DNA of 64,000 bases, from positions 1 through 64,000 of the forward strand of contig CAYJHQ010000005.1 in the NCBI GenBank assembly GCA_964369775.1, written 5' to 3'. The notes beneath the pieces are model-generated. The model searched no databases, was not told the origin of the DNA, and worked only from the letters and a program-made list of their open reading frames with translations. The position numbers and the translations under genes were made by a program. Shown piece by piece: positions 8,561 to 18,300 of the stretch. The stretch comes from CAUPWF01 sp964369775. GTDB lineage: Bacteria; Bacillota; Clostridia; Lachnospirales; Lachnospiraceae. How positions within the stretch are numbered: the first letter of the stretch is position 1; every line of letters starts with the position of its first letter.

Positions 8561-9253
8561 TTGGACTTTCGAGAGTATTTTGTAGAATTTAATATTTATT
8601 CCATAGTAATTAGGCTGATACTTGCGGCTGTAATAGGAGGATTAATAGGAGCGGATAGAGAAAGAAGCACTAGATCAGCAGGATTTCGAACCCATTCTTT
8701 GGTCTGCTTAGGGGCAGCACTCGTAATGGTTATGAGTGATTATGTGCATTCTCATCAAGGCTTGGTGGCAGATGTAAGCAGAATGGGAGCACAAGTAATC
8801 AGTGGGATAGGATTTCTTGGAGCAGGTGCAATTATTTCAGCTGGAAATAGTAAGGTGAGAGGATTAACAACTGCAGCAGCATTATGGACTTGTGCTTGTA
8901 TAGGTCTGGCAATAGGGATTGGCTTTTATAGCGGTGCGCTCATCAGTTGTGCAATTACCTTATTGTTGTTGAGAACATTGCGAATTGTAGATCGAATCTA
9001 TCGGAGAAATAATCATTTTTTAGATTTGTATTTCGAAGGGAAAAGTTCCGATGTGATTAGCCAGATTATAGAGAAGATGAAAGAACAACAGATTGAGATA
9101 CTTAGGCTAGAATCGACATCGGCAAAGATTCAATCGAACAAATTAGGTGGGATATTAACAGTGAAACTTAAAAAAGTTCAGACTTCAGAAGAGTTGATAG
9201 AGGAAATTATGTCAATTAAGAAAGTTGACTTCGTTCATAAGGTTTATGTGTAG
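8561..9253 (+). CDS. MgtC/SapB-family membrane protein
   Basis: A 230-residue protein. The N-terminal part has four or five hydrophobic helices carrying the family signature: GGLIGADRERSTRSAGFRTH, then GAQVISGIGFLGAGAII and GLTTAAALWTCACIGLAIG. The soluble C-terminal third (from about 155) resembles an ACT-like tail. I take the TTG at 8561 as start, since AAAGGAG (8546-8552) lies 8 bases upstream; an ATG at 8540 inside the previous gene lacks a good ribosome site. MgtC-type proteins affect magnesium and phosphate homeostasis and the F-type ATPase. Its place inside a sugar-phosphodiester operon is unusual and may relate to phosphate load. Confidence 0.88.
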   Translation: MDFREYFVEFNIYSIVIRLILAAVIGGLIGADRERSTRSAGFRTHSLVCLGAALVMVMSDYVHSHQGLVADVSRMGAQVISGIGFLGAGAIISAGNSKVRGLTTAAALWTCACIGLAIGIGFYSGALISCAITLLLLRTLRIVDRIYRRNNHFLDLYFEGKSSDVISQIIEKMKEQQIEILRLESTSAKIQSNKLGGILTVKLKKVQTSEELIEEIMSIKKVDFVHKVYV

Positions 9254-9343
9254 TATAGTTGGATATCTAGGCATTTAACCAATTTCCAAATGATAATAGA
9301 AATAAGAAAAGAAGAGTGTGTAAAAGAGGAAAAGAATAATAAT

Positions 9344-10054
9344 ATGAAAATTATTAAAGGAAAAAATTATCAAGATTTAAGTCGTAAAGTTGCTAATATA
9401 ATTTCAGCGCAAGTAATCCTAAAGCCTAATTGTGTATTAGGATTAGCCACAGGTGCTACACCAATTGGAGCATATAAACAATTGATTGAGTGGTATAGCA
9501 AAGATGATATAGATTTTTCAAATGTAAAAAGTGTTAATTTAGATGAGTATGTGGGAGTAGAGGAAAATGATGAACAGAGCTATCGCCATTTTATGAATGC
9601 CAATTTGTTTGAGCACATTAATATAAAAAAAGAAAATACATACGTGCCAAATGGAAAGGCAAAAGATTTAGAGGCAGAGTGTAAAAGATATGATTCTTTG
9701 ATTGAAAAAGTTGGCGGAGTGGATTTACAATTACTAGGAATGGGATTTAATGGTCATATAGGATTTAATGAACCAGGGCAAGCTTTTGAAAAGACAACCC
9801 ATGTAGTGGAATTAGGAATGTCGACACTAGTGGCAAATGCACGATTTTTCGATTCAATAAATGACGTTCCAAAGCAAGCGCTTACAATGGGAATAAAAGC
9901 TATTATGCAAGCAAAGAAAATTTTGTTGGTTATCAATACGATAGAAAAGAAAGAGATGTTAGAAAAGGCGATTTATGGACCGATTACACCAAGTGTTCCG
10001 GCATCTGTGCTACAGTTACATCCCGATGTGACTGTGGTGTATTGCGAAGAATAG
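9344..10054 (+). CDS. nagB: Glucosamine-6-phosphate deaminase
   Basis: A 236-residue cytosolic enzyme converting glucosamine-6-phosphate to fructose-6-phosphate and ammonia. The phosphate-binding loop GLATGATPIGAYK, the NLDEYVG loop with the catalytic aspartate and the signature GMGFNGHIGFNEPG (catalytic Asp/His/Glu region) are all present. The ATG at 9344 gives the standard MKIIKGKNY opening; the frame is open further upstream to 9290 but that extension matches nothing in the family. It is followed 8 bases later by nagA, the normal pairing. There is a 90-base gap after the MgtC gene with no clear terminator, so it probably stays in the same operon. Confidence 0.94.
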   Translation: MKIIKGKNYQDLSRKVANIISAQVILKPNCVLGLATGATPIGAYKQLIEWYSKDDIDFSNVKSVNLDEYVGVEENDEQSYRHFMNANLFEHINIKKENTYVPNGKAKDLEAECKRYDSLIEKVGGVDLQLLGMGFNGHIGFNEPGQAFEKTTHVVELGMSTLVANARFFDSINDVPKQALTMGIKAIMQAKKILLVINTIEKKEMLEKAIYGPITPSVPASVLQLHPDVTVVYCEE

Positions 10055-10062
10055 GGGGGGAT

Positions 10063-11178
10063 ATGGTATTAAAAAATGGACTGGTATTTATTGAAGGTTA
10101 TTTTCAAAAATTGGATATAGAAATAGAAAGCAACATATTCACTAACATTGATTTGGGATTAAAAGGTGAAGAAATAATTGATTGCACAGGGAAAAGAATA
10201 TTGCCCGGAATGGTAGATATTCATACACATGGGTGTTTAGGATTTGATTTTTGTAAAGCTGATGATGAAGAAATAGAAAAAATGAGAGCTTATTATGCAA
10301 GTAAAGGGACTACATCTGTACTTGCAACAGTAATGACAACATCGAAAAAACATACGATGGATGCAATTAAGAAACTCTCTAGAACAGAGGAGGAGAGAGG
10401 TCTTACGAACATTAGAGGAATTCACTTAGAAGGTCCTTTTTTCAAGCCTGAGAAAAAGGGAGCACATGCCGAAGAATATCTAATTGCGCCAAATGCTGAC
10501 TATGTGAAAGAATTGATTTATCAATCTAAAGATAGCATACGATTGATCGCAATTGATCCCTTGATAGAGAATGCCAAAGAATTGATTGAAACTTTTAATG
10601 ATACAATTACTATGTCTATAGCGCATACAGCCTGTGATTATAAAAAAGCTAGAGAGGCAGTTGAGTGGGGAGCTAATCATGTTACCCATTTATTCAATGC
10701 CATGAATGGCCTACATCATCGAGATCCAGGAATTATAGGAGCGGCCTGTGATACAGATATCAACACAGAGCTTATTTGTGATGGGTTTCACGTACATCCA
10801 GCAGTTGTTCGATTAATGTTTAAAGTAAAACCAAATGGGATACTGTTAATCTCAGATACCATTAGTGCAGCTGGAGTTCCAGATGGGAATTACGAAAGTG
10901 GCGGTTTAGATATTAAAGTAGTTAATGGAGAAGCTAGGCTACTAGATGGAACAATAGCAGGGGCAACTAAATTTCTATATGAAGGACTAAAAAATGCAAT
11001 CGACTTTGGTATTGAACCAGAAGCGGCAATATTAAGTGCAACTCTTAATCCAGCTAAATCTGTGGGAATTGATTCTGAAGTTGGGAGCATTCAAATTGGA
11101 AAGCAAGCAGATTTTATCATCGCAGATGAATTTTATAATGTTGAACAAGTGTATATTGGAGGAAATCTTGTGAGATAA
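10063..11178 (+). CDS. nagA: N-acetylglucosamine-6-phosphate deacetylase
   Basis: A 371-residue amidohydrolase that removes acetate from GlcNAc-6-P and so supplies NagB. Metal and substrate motifs are intact: DIHTHGCLGFDF near the N-terminus, HLEGPFF with the metal-binding glutamate, SIAHTACDY, HVTHLFNAMNGLHHRDPG, CDGFHVHP and the catalytic aspartate in LLISDTISAAG. The ATG at 10063 is preceded by a G-rich ribosome site; an in-frame TTG at 10042 overlaps nagB and is less likely. It is the last gene of the operon. Together with nagB it shows that GlcNAc-6-P is an intermediate of the pathway. Confidence 0.95.
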   Translation: MVLKNGLVFIEGYFQKLDIEIESNIFTNIDLGLKGEEIIDCTGKRILPGMVDIHTHGCLGFDFCKADDEEIEKMRAYYASKGTTSVLATVMTTSKKHTMDAIKKLSRTEEERGLTNIRGIHLEGPFFKPEKKGAHAEEYLIAPNADYVKELIYQSKDSIRLIAIDPLIENAKELIETFNDTITMSIAHTACDYKKAREAVEWGANHVTHLFNAMNGLHHRDPGIIGAACDTDINTELICDGFHVHPAVVRLMFKVKPNGILLISDTISAAGVPDGNYESGGLDIKVVNGEARLLDGTIAGATKFLYEGLKNAIDFGIEPEAAILSATLNPAKSVGIDSEVGSIQIGKQADFIIADEFYNVEQVYIGGNLVR

Positions 11179-11186
11179 AACCAATA

Positions 11187-11211
11187 AGCAAGTACTAATA
11201 TTGCTTGTTTA
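11187..11211 (+). terminator. Weak stem-loop after nagA, possible terminator
   Basis: AGCAA and TTGCT arms around a 9-base loop are followed by TGTTT. The stem is short and the T run poor, so it may be only partly effective. Confidence 0.3.
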
Positions 11212-11329
11212 GGAGCATTTACGACAGAAGCGATTCCCCTAAATAATATAATCACATTTACCAATGATAGTGGTATTTTATAATAGGATAACAAAAGGTA
11301 TTAAAGACTTAGTTTTGAAGATGAAATAG

Positions 11330-11491
11330 GCAATTCAAGGAAAGGAAGCGGTAGGGATAGCAGGAGATATTCGATTCAGTCAGGTGAAATTAAGATATGA
11401 AGAGGATGTAATTCTAGATGTGTACTCCATGGAGATTACAAAAGGAAAAATAACCTTCGAGGGAAAAGAGAGTAGTTCTAGTTTCACATAG
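11330..11491 (+). pseudogene. Decayed fragment resembling the start of an exporter-type ABC ATPase domain
   Basis: This is a stop-to-stop frame of 53 codons with no usable start. Its middle reads GDIRFSQVKLRYEEDVILD, then SMEITKGKITFEGKESSSSF. That spacing matches the beginning of an ABCB-type nucleotide-binding domain: an F-x-x-V-x-x-R-Y strand, a vLxd turn, a KGk strand and a GxSxSGKS-like loop. The Walker A glycine and lysine are lost and a TAG follows directly. I infer a relic of an ABC exporter gene. The resemblance is my own reading and the fragment is short. Confidence 0.4.
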
Positions 11492-11534
11492 GAAGTCGAC
11501 AATGAGTATAGTGGATTTAATTGTAGAAAAGTAA

Positions 11535-11585
11535 AAAACGAGGAGTCTAGAGGGATTAAAAATTCCATTCTAGACTCCTCGTTTT
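11535..11585. terminator. Bidirectional terminator before the MFS gene end
   Basis: A perfect 17-bp stem (11535-11551 with 11569-11585) with A run on one side and T run on the other. It would stop transcripts from the left and from the minus-strand MFS gene, whose stop codon lies inside the right arm. Confidence 0.9.
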
Positions 11586-12825
11586 AACGTTCTTTTGCCT
11601 TGAACTGCTCACGACATAATAGAATTGAACATGCTACGGGAAAGATAACTGAAGCCATCATACCGCATTTCATACCGAATTGCTCAGGAGAATAACCTAG
11701 ATTGCTGCCAAATACTATAAGGGACTCGTTTTGAATTGTAAAATCAGTTACAGCACCGACTAGTTGAGGTCCAATAGAGGAACCTAAGTCACCACCAGCT
11801 GCCATCAGGGCAAAGACAGTTACACCAGCAGTTGGAAATTTTTCTTGAACAAGTACCAAGCTTCCAGGCCATAACATAGCCACAAAATACCCAATAATAG
11901 CACATGCAAGAATAGTAATAATAGGTATGTCTACAAAGATTACAACTAGAAAAGAAATGCTTGCACCAATAGAGCCGATTAACATAGTTTTTCGAATATT
12001 TTTACCCCTACTTGCATAGAGGCTACGCCCGATACCAAGCATGGCAGCAAAAAAAGCAACGCCTAAGATATCAACCCATAGCTTGGGAAGCCCTAGTGAC
12101 TGCTCCAGGTAGCTAGAACTCCACTGCGAAATAACATTCTCACTTGCGCCACCGAGGAAAATCGCAAAAAAGCAGAAGAGCATGCTTTTGTTCTTGAACA
12201 GCTTAAAGATACCACCCGCGGTTTCGTGTGTGTGTAAATTCGGTAGTTTAGTGCCGAAGAATAAAAATGCTGCAATGAATGGAATTCCAGTAAGTAACAG
12301 TACTAGAATATACCAGTTTTCATTCCCCACAATTTGCAGTACAATGGTAGAAAAAATTGTTACAAATACAACACCCCATGCATAAGCAGAATGCAAACGA
12401 CTCATTTCACGATCGGGATTTTCCGAAGGGATAGCGGCAATTACAGGACTGATCAATACCTCTGCTAGACCACTTGCACCTGAAAAAATTATGGTTCCAA
12501 ACACAAGACCAAGGTAAGTGTATTGGCCTAACATTATAGGAGAAAGTGCATAGATAGAAAAGCCGATAATTGCAATTAATGGAATACTTTTAATTGTTTT
12601 CTCCATATTAAAACAACTGGAGTAAAAAGAGAATATAAGATCGACCAACAGTTGGGTAGAAAAATTAATTACAGTTAATAATCCTAGTAGCGTATAAGAA
12701 ATATTATATAACTCTCTGAAAGTAAGAAATAATAATGCGGGTAGGATAATAACAGTGGACATGCATACATTCGTAGCATAACATGCGAATTTGATACGCG
12801 AGTAATTGTGTGTGTGTGAACTCAT
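11584..12825 (-). CDS. MFS transporter, sugar permease-like
   Basis: A 413-residue, 12-helix major facilitator. The protein begins MSSHTHNYSRIKFACYATNV and keeps the two-bundle layout with a long central cytoplasmic loop around FGTKLPNLHTHETAGGIFKLF. The second half begins MLFCFFAIFLGGASENVISQW, an arrangement seen in FucP-like and other sugar or organic-solute symporters. The substrate is unknown. AAAGGG lies ahead of the ATG. It is transcribed away from the MATE gene, with 232 bases between them, and ends in a strong terminator. It sits between two sugar-utilisation loci, which fits but does not prove sugar transport. Confidence 0.85.
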   Translation of the reverse strand: MSSHTHNYSRIKFACYATNVCMSTVIILPALLFLTFRELYNISYTLLGLLTVINFSTQLLVDLIFSFYSSCFNMEKTIKSIPLIAIIGFSIYALSPIMLGQYTYLGLVFGTIIFSGASGLAEVLISPVIAAIPSENPDREMSRLHSAYAWGVVFVTIFSTIVLQIVGNENWYILVLLLTGIPFIAAFLFFGTKLPNLHTHETAGGIFKLFKNKSMLFCFFAIFLGGASENVISQWSSSYLEQSLGLPKLWVDILGVAFFAAMLGIGRSLYASRGKNIRKTMLIGSIGASISFLVVIFVDIPIITILACAIIGYFVAMLWPGSLVLVQEKFPTAGVTVFALMAAGGDLGSSIGPQLVGAVTDFTIQNESLIVFGSNLGYSPEQFGMKCGMMASVIFPVACSILLCREQFKAKER

Positions 12826-12953
12826 TGTGGATAGCCCTTTCTTTTGAGATTTAACTTGTGAAGCTTAATGATATGAGTATAGCATAAATGTTAAAAAAAG
12901 TAATTGTTCAGTAATGCATAATTTCTTTGTTTTGCTAAAATAAAAAAGGTTGA

Positions 12954-12998
12954 TTTACTTAGTTAATAATTGACAATTTACTTGGTTGGTGATATGTT
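12954..12998 (+). promoter_or_regulatory. Promoter of the MATE gene with two operator-like boxes
   Basis: TTGACA (12970-12975), a 17-bp spacer and TATGTT (12993-12998). A palindrome TTTACTTAGTTAA (12954-12966) lies just upstream of the -35. A second related box TTTACTTGGTTGG (12977-12989) lies within the spacer, exactly 23 bp downstream of the first. The same layout recurs at the lacZ and lacI promoters. Confidence 0.6.
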
Positions 12999-13057
12999 TG
13001 TTGAGATACAGTTCGATTGTGTGAGTTGAAAAAATATAAATCTGGAGGTTATGTTTT

Positions 13058-14416
13058 ATGCTAGTGAGAGAAAAGGCGTTTTATAAAGCTATCTTGACAA
13101 TAGCGATACCTGTTGCATTTCAAAATCTAATTAATTTTGCAGTAAATCTAGTAGATACATTGATGATAGGTACGCTTGGGGAGAATTCTTTATCGGGTGT
13201 AAATTTGGCAGGACAATTATTTTTTATATCTATGATTATTAATATGGGGATCTGTGAAGGTGGAAATATTTTAATAGCTCAATATTATGGGAAGAAGGAT
13301 ATAGATTCTATAAAAAAAGTATTTCCGATTGTCTATCGATTAGCTGTAATGGTAGGGGCGATTGCGTTTGTTATTGGGTTTTTCTTTCCAGAGCAATTTA
13401 TTCGGATTTATGCGAATCCAAATGATACAGAGGTTGTGACAGAAGGGGCGAAGTATTTAAGGATTATCGCACTTACATACATACCGAATGCGTTGACAAA
13501 TTGTAATATAAGATCCCAAAGAGCGGTGCAGTCTGCGCATATATCAATGTATATCTACGGAGCCTCTCTTCTAGTGAATGCGTCGCTTAACTATGTTCTG
13601 ATATTTGGGAATTTTGGATTTCCAGCATTAGGGGTAGAAGGTGCGGCTATTGCGACTTTGATAGCGAGACTTTTAGAATTTACGATTTCTATGGTATACA
13701 TCTTCAGATTTGATAAAAAAATAAATTTGAAAATTCGAGATTTAAAAAGTGTGAACAGACGAATTTTTGGATTGTTTGTAAAAGCTGCAACACCAGTTGT
13801 GTTAAATGAAATATTCTGGGTATTTGGAACATCTGCTATTGCTGTTATTTTAGGAAGATTGGGGAAAGAGGTGATTGCAGCAAATGCTATTAACTCTGTA
13901 ATTTCTCAACTTGTTAGTTTGTTTTTGTTTGGTGTTGGATCAGCTTCGCTTACGATGATAGGGAAAACGATCGGCTTAGGAGATACGAAGAAAGTGTACG
14001 AATATGCGAGAACTTTTCTTGTAATCGGATTTGTTATGGGTCTTGTGTCAGCGATAATTATTTATTTTACGAGAGACAGTTTCATTAGTCTTTATAATTT
14101 GTCGGATGATACAATTGCAATAGCAAGAGAGCTTCTTTCTGCTAGTGCGATTATGATGATTTTTCAAGCGAGTACATCTATATCCGGAATGGGAGTGCTA
14201 AGAGGAGGAGGGGACGGCAAGTATATTCTCTTTACAGAATTGGCTTTTGTGTGGCTGTTTGCACTACCACTTGGAGCACTTGCAGCTTTTTGTTTTGAGT
14301 TATCTATCTTTTGGGTTTTTATATTTACTAAATTTGATGGAATACTAAAGACAGTGTGTTATAGTGTTAGAATTCTTCGAGGTAAATGGGCAAAGGATAT
14401 GACGGCGTTGGAGTAA
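13058..14416 (+). CDS. MATE-family multidrug/metabolite efflux transporter
   Basis: A 452-residue, 12-helix exporter driven by a sodium or proton gradient. The N-terminal half has the family opening (IPVAFQNLINFAVNLVDTLM, then GICEGGNILIAQYYGKKD), and the second bundle repeats it (ATPVVLNEIFWVFGTSAIAV). The late conserved motif near GMGVLRGGGDGKYILFTE is present. GGAGGT is 8 bases before the ATG. It is a single-gene unit: a promoter with operator-like boxes in front and a strong bidirectional terminator behind. The exported compound is unknown, but the shared boxes suggest coregulation with the galactoside genes. Confidence 0.92.
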   Translation: MLVREKAFYKAILTIAIPVAFQNLINFAVNLVDTLMIGTLGENSLSGVNLAGQLFFISMIINMGICEGGNILIAQYYGKKDIDSIKKVFPIVYRLAVMVGAIAFVIGFFFPEQFIRIYANPNDTEVVTEGAKYLRIIALTYIPNALTNCNIRSQRAVQSAHISMYIYGASLLVNASLNYVLIFGNFGFPALGVEGAAIATLIARLLEFTISMVYIFRFDKKINLKIRDLKSVNRRIFGLFVKAATPVVLNEIFWVFGTSAIAVILGRLGKEVIAANAINSVISQLVSLFLFGVGSASLTMIGKTIGLGDTKKVYEYARTFLVIGFVMGLVSAIIIYFTRDSFISLYNLSDDTIAIARELLSASAIMMIFQASTSISGMGVLRGGGDGKYILFTELAFVWLFALPLGALAAFCFELSIFWVFIFTKFDGILKTVCYSVRILRGKWAKDMTALE

Positions 14417-14422
14417 ATGAGA

Positions 14423-14469
14423 AAAATAAGACAGTTAGAACCGTTTTGGATTCAAACTGTCTTATTTTT
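14423..14469. terminator. Bidirectional terminator between the MATE and DUF624 genes
   Basis: Arms AAATAAGACAGTT (14424-14436) and AACTGTCTTATTT (14455-14467), with A and T runs on the two sides. It serves the two converging genes. Confidence 0.9.
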
Positions 14470-14477
14470 GTGTTGAG

Positions 14478-15089
14478 TTATCTTTCGTAGGGTTTGAAAA
14501 TTTTTCGGAATGTAAAGCAATGTATATAACTTAACATAGATGAACCAATTAGTATAAAGAAAGATACTACTAGTAAAGCTGTATAAATTGAGTAGAAGGT
14601 TAAAAACACAATAGGTATTAAAGGGAGTATCAATGTAAAAAAATATATAGGATTACTTGTGAGCATCTGTGGAATATGTAAGTAAGCTTGCTTCACGGAA
14701 AAGTGAAATCTAGCAATAATGGCGAAATAGTATAATGCAAAAATCCCTACTATAAAAAGAATAAATAGAGATGTAGCGTTTACAAGCATAAAGGGCATAG
14801 AAGAACTAGAACTTGTGAAAATAATATTGAGTGTCATAAGAATGCCGAACGCTAATAGAGGGAGAAACCCTAATGTTGCTACTCGAAAATTTTTTTTAAA
14901 TGATTTGAAATAATAGGTTGCTATATAGCTTTCTTCGTTTTGTACCATTTTGAGATTTACTGAATTAAGCGCTGTTAAAGAAGCACCGATAGTGAAAATG
15001 GGTAAAGATGTAAGTATAAATAAAATATTTAATACAAATAAATTTACTAGCTTATCTAGAAAAGCAATTAGTTTGTTATCGTTAAACAT
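14478..15089 (-). CDS. DUF624 (YesL-like) membrane protein
   Basis: A 203-residue protein with about five hydrophobic helices. The start MFNDNKLIAFLDKLVNLFVLNILFI followed by LPIFTIGASLTALN is characteristic of the DUF624/YesL family, and a FKKNFRVATLGFLPLLAFG-type loop follows. Such proteins are regularly encoded next to CUT1 sugar ABC transporters in Firmicutes, but their function is not established. It is divergent from the lacZ operon, with AGGAGG ahead of its ATG and a well-formed promoter of its own, so the two transcripts are probably controlled together. Confidence 0.85.
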   Translation of the reverse strand: MFNDNKLIAFLDKLVNLFVLNILFILTSLPIFTIGASLTALNSVNLKMVQNEESYIATYYFKSFKKNFRVATLGFLPLLAFGILMTLNIIFTSSSSSMPFMLVNATSLFILFIVGIFALYYFAIIARFHFSVKQAYLHIPQMLTSNPIYFFTLILPLIPIVFLTFYSIYTALLVVSFFILIGSSMLSYIHCFTFRKIFKPYER

Positions 15090-15109
15090 ATAACTCCTCC
15101 TTTTGGAAT

Positions 15110-15138
15110 ATTATACAATATTAACTAGTAAAAAGCAA
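15110..15138 (-). promoter_or_regulatory. Promoter of the DUF624 gene with operator-like box
   Basis: On the minus strand: TTGCTT (15133-15138), a 17-bp spacer and TATAAT (15110-15115). The spacer contains the palindrome TTTACTAGTTAA (15121-15132), related to the boxes at the MATE and lacZ promoters. Confidence 0.65.
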
Positions 15139-15259
15139 ACTATTAAAAAAAGAAATGAACATACAAAATAGACGAATTAATATTGTTAAATAATATACAT
15201 TGGTGAAAATGCACAAAAAATATAGAGAAAAACTGTAAAAAATAAAAGAAAGTAAAAGT

Positions 15260-15304
15260 TAACCAAAGTAAAATATTGACTTTTGACTAAGTAAATGATA
15301 GATT
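15260..15304 (+). promoter_or_regulatory. Promoter of the lacZ operon with two operator-like boxes
   Basis: TTGACT (15276-15281), a 17-bp spacer and TAGATT (15299-15304). The spacer holds TTGACTAAGTAAA (15283-15295), an odd palindrome of the form TTnACTnAGTnAA. A second AGTAAA half-site, in TAACCAAAGTAAA (15260-15272), lies exactly 23 bp upstream. Confidence 0.6.
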
Positions 15305-15329
15305 GTAACCAAGAAAAGGAGGAGAAAAA

Positions 15330-18300
15330 GTGAGACTGAAAAAGAGATGGGAAAATGAAGAGATTCTTCATATAGGACGTTTGAATAGTCACACTGATTT
15401 CAAACGTAAAAGTGCAGAAAAATTTTCAACTTTATTAAATGGGAAATGGGATTTCCTCTATATGGAGTCACCAGAATATTCTCCAAAAGGTTTTTCGGAG
15501 AGAGATTTTGATACTAGCGACTGGGGGGGGATAACGGTTCCCTCATGTTGGCAATTAGAAGGATATGGAGATATGCATTATACAGATGTATGGTATTTGT
15601 TTGCAATTAATCCACCATTTGTTCCTTCGAAGAATCCTACAGGGATCTATAGAAAGACGATAGTTGTCGACGATGCATGGTTAAATGAGCGTGATATAAT
15701 TCTTCGGTTTAATGGAGTGAGTAGTGCCTATGATGTTTGGGTGAATGGTTCGCATGTGGGATATAGCAAGGTAAGTAGATTAGCGTCCGAGTTTGATGTT
15801 TCGCCTTATGTAACAGCTGGCGAAAACCAGATTACAATTAGAGTGTATCAGTGGTCAGATGGAACATACCTAGAATGCCAAGATATGTGGTGGTATAGTG
15901 GAATATTTAGAGATGTAGAATTACAGAGTAAACCAAAGACAAGGATCGAAAATTATATTGTTGATGGAACATTAGATGAAGATTATACAAATGGAATTTT
16001 TAAGCAAGAGATTTTATGTACAACGGAAATAGATGAAATAGATTGGGTGTTGTACGATGAAAACCAAAGTGTAGTAGCAAGTGGAAATGTGGTTGAAGTG
16101 AAAGAAAAAGCATGCTTGCAGACAGGCATTAGCGAAGTAGAAAAGTGGAGTGCAGAAGAACCCTATTTATATAAAGTAGAGGTGACAGCTAAGGCGAAGG
16201 GATGTATTGTAGACGAAGTTAGCTCAACTGTAGGGTTTAGAAAAGTTGAGATTAAAGAAAACAACTTTTTGGTTAATGGGGTCGCTATTTTGCTAAATGG
16301 TGTCAATATGCATGATTTTAGTGCTAAGACAGGTGGAACTGTTGACGCAGCAACCGTAGAAGAAGACTTGATTCTTATGAAACAGCATAACATAAATGCA
16401 ATTCGCTGTGCACACTACCCTAAGATGTCGTATTTTTATGATTTGTGCGACTATTACGGATTTTATGTAATAGATGAAGGTGATTTAGAGACTCATGGTT
16501 TTGAGTGGATTGAAAAATATGAGTGGTTAAATGAGGAGCCATCTTGGAGGGAGGCGTTTTGTGACAGGAGTATTCGTATGATTCAAGAACATAGAAACCA
16601 TCCATCTATCATTATGTGGTCGATGGGGAATGAATCATCGATAGGTACGAATTTTACAGAATGTGCGAAAGAGATAAAGGCATTAGATGCCACAAGGTTG
16701 ATTCATTATGAAAGTGATCATGGGGCAGATGTTACAGATGTATTTTCGTCGATGTATACAAGATTAGCTGATATGGTGTGTATTGGTGAAGGAAATGATG
16801 CACATGGAAAACCACATATTTTATGTGAATATGGTCACGCTATGGGAGTTGGTCCTGGAAACTTAGAAGAATATCAGAATCTATTTAGAAAGTATGATCG
16901 GTTACAAGGTGGATTTATTTGGGAATGGTATGATCACGGAATAGAGAGCAAAGATGAGAACGGAGATGTTAAGTACCTTTATGGTGGAGACTATGGAGAT
17001 CAACCAAATAACTCTAACTTCTGTATGGATGGGTTGATTCGCCCGGATGGAATTCCTTCTACAGGATTGATACACTTTAAACAAGTGATTGCACCTGTAA
17101 AAGCAGAATTATACGATGAAAAAAATAGTACGATTTGCGTACATAATTTATATGATTTTAGAAACCTATCACATATCGCATGTAAATATGAATATGTTCA
17201 TGATGATGTGATTGATCAAAGTGGAGTTGTTGAGAATCTAGAAGTAGAGGCAGGGAAAAGTGGAATTATAAATATACCGAAGTTCCAAGGAGAAGTGCAG
17301 GCAGGGTGTGAGTACTATTTGAATGTGACTTTTTTGGAGAAAAATGCGACTAAATATGCAGAAGCATCACATGTAATAGGAAGACAACAATTCGCTTTAT
17401 CCACCTATAAAGAAGCAGAAGTAATAGAGCGAGATAAAAGTGGATCATTGAGTGTTGAAGAGACACCTACAGTGATTGAAATACAAGGAGATTGTGTTAG
17501 TGTTTGCTTTAATAAGGTGACAGGAAGAATCACAGAATATCAGGTAGATGGACAAATACAATTTTTAGAAGGACCTAAGTTGAATACGCTAAGAGCCACC
17601 ATCGATAATGATATGTATAAAATTGGAGATTGGACTACTAAGTACTTTTTGCACAAACAACAAGAGCAATTAGAAAGTATAAATATTTATGAGTTAGAAG
17701 ATAAGGTTCAAGTAATAGTAGAAACACATTTTTCGCCACTTAGTATGGCGTTTGGATTTAAAGGAAAGTATTTATATACCATATATTTAGATGGAGAGAT
17801 GGAGTTGTCTCTCTCGATGAACGGATTTAAGTATAGCAAGTTTGTTCCAGAGTTCATCCCTAGAATCGGAATTGAGATGGAACTTCCGAAAGCTCTGAAT
17901 CGAGTGAAGTGGTATGGAAAGGGATATGATGAGAACTATAGCGATATGAATACAGCATCTATCATGGGAATTTACGAAGCGACTATAGAAGAGATGCATG
18001 TAGATTATGCGATGCCACAAGAAAATGGACACCGAGAAGGTGTGAAGTGGTTTTCGGTAGGAGACGAAAATTCAAGTATGTTAATTGTTTCAAAAAATGA
18101 AGTAGGAATCAATGTTCATGACTATACGGTAGATGCATTGGATAAAGCGAAACATATTGGAGAAATTGAAAAAGCAGATGCAACGATAGTGCATATTGAT
18201 GCAAAACATTCAGGACTTGGTACGAATGCTTGTGGAGAAGATCAGGTTTTTAGAAATAAGACGAGGATTAATGACTATCGATTAGATTTGCGATTCAGGA

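Noticed and set aside
15186..15392. Minus-strand frame over the lacZ promoter
   Set aside because: Low-complexity Phe/Tyr/Ser composition from AT-rich promoter DNA, no ribosome site.
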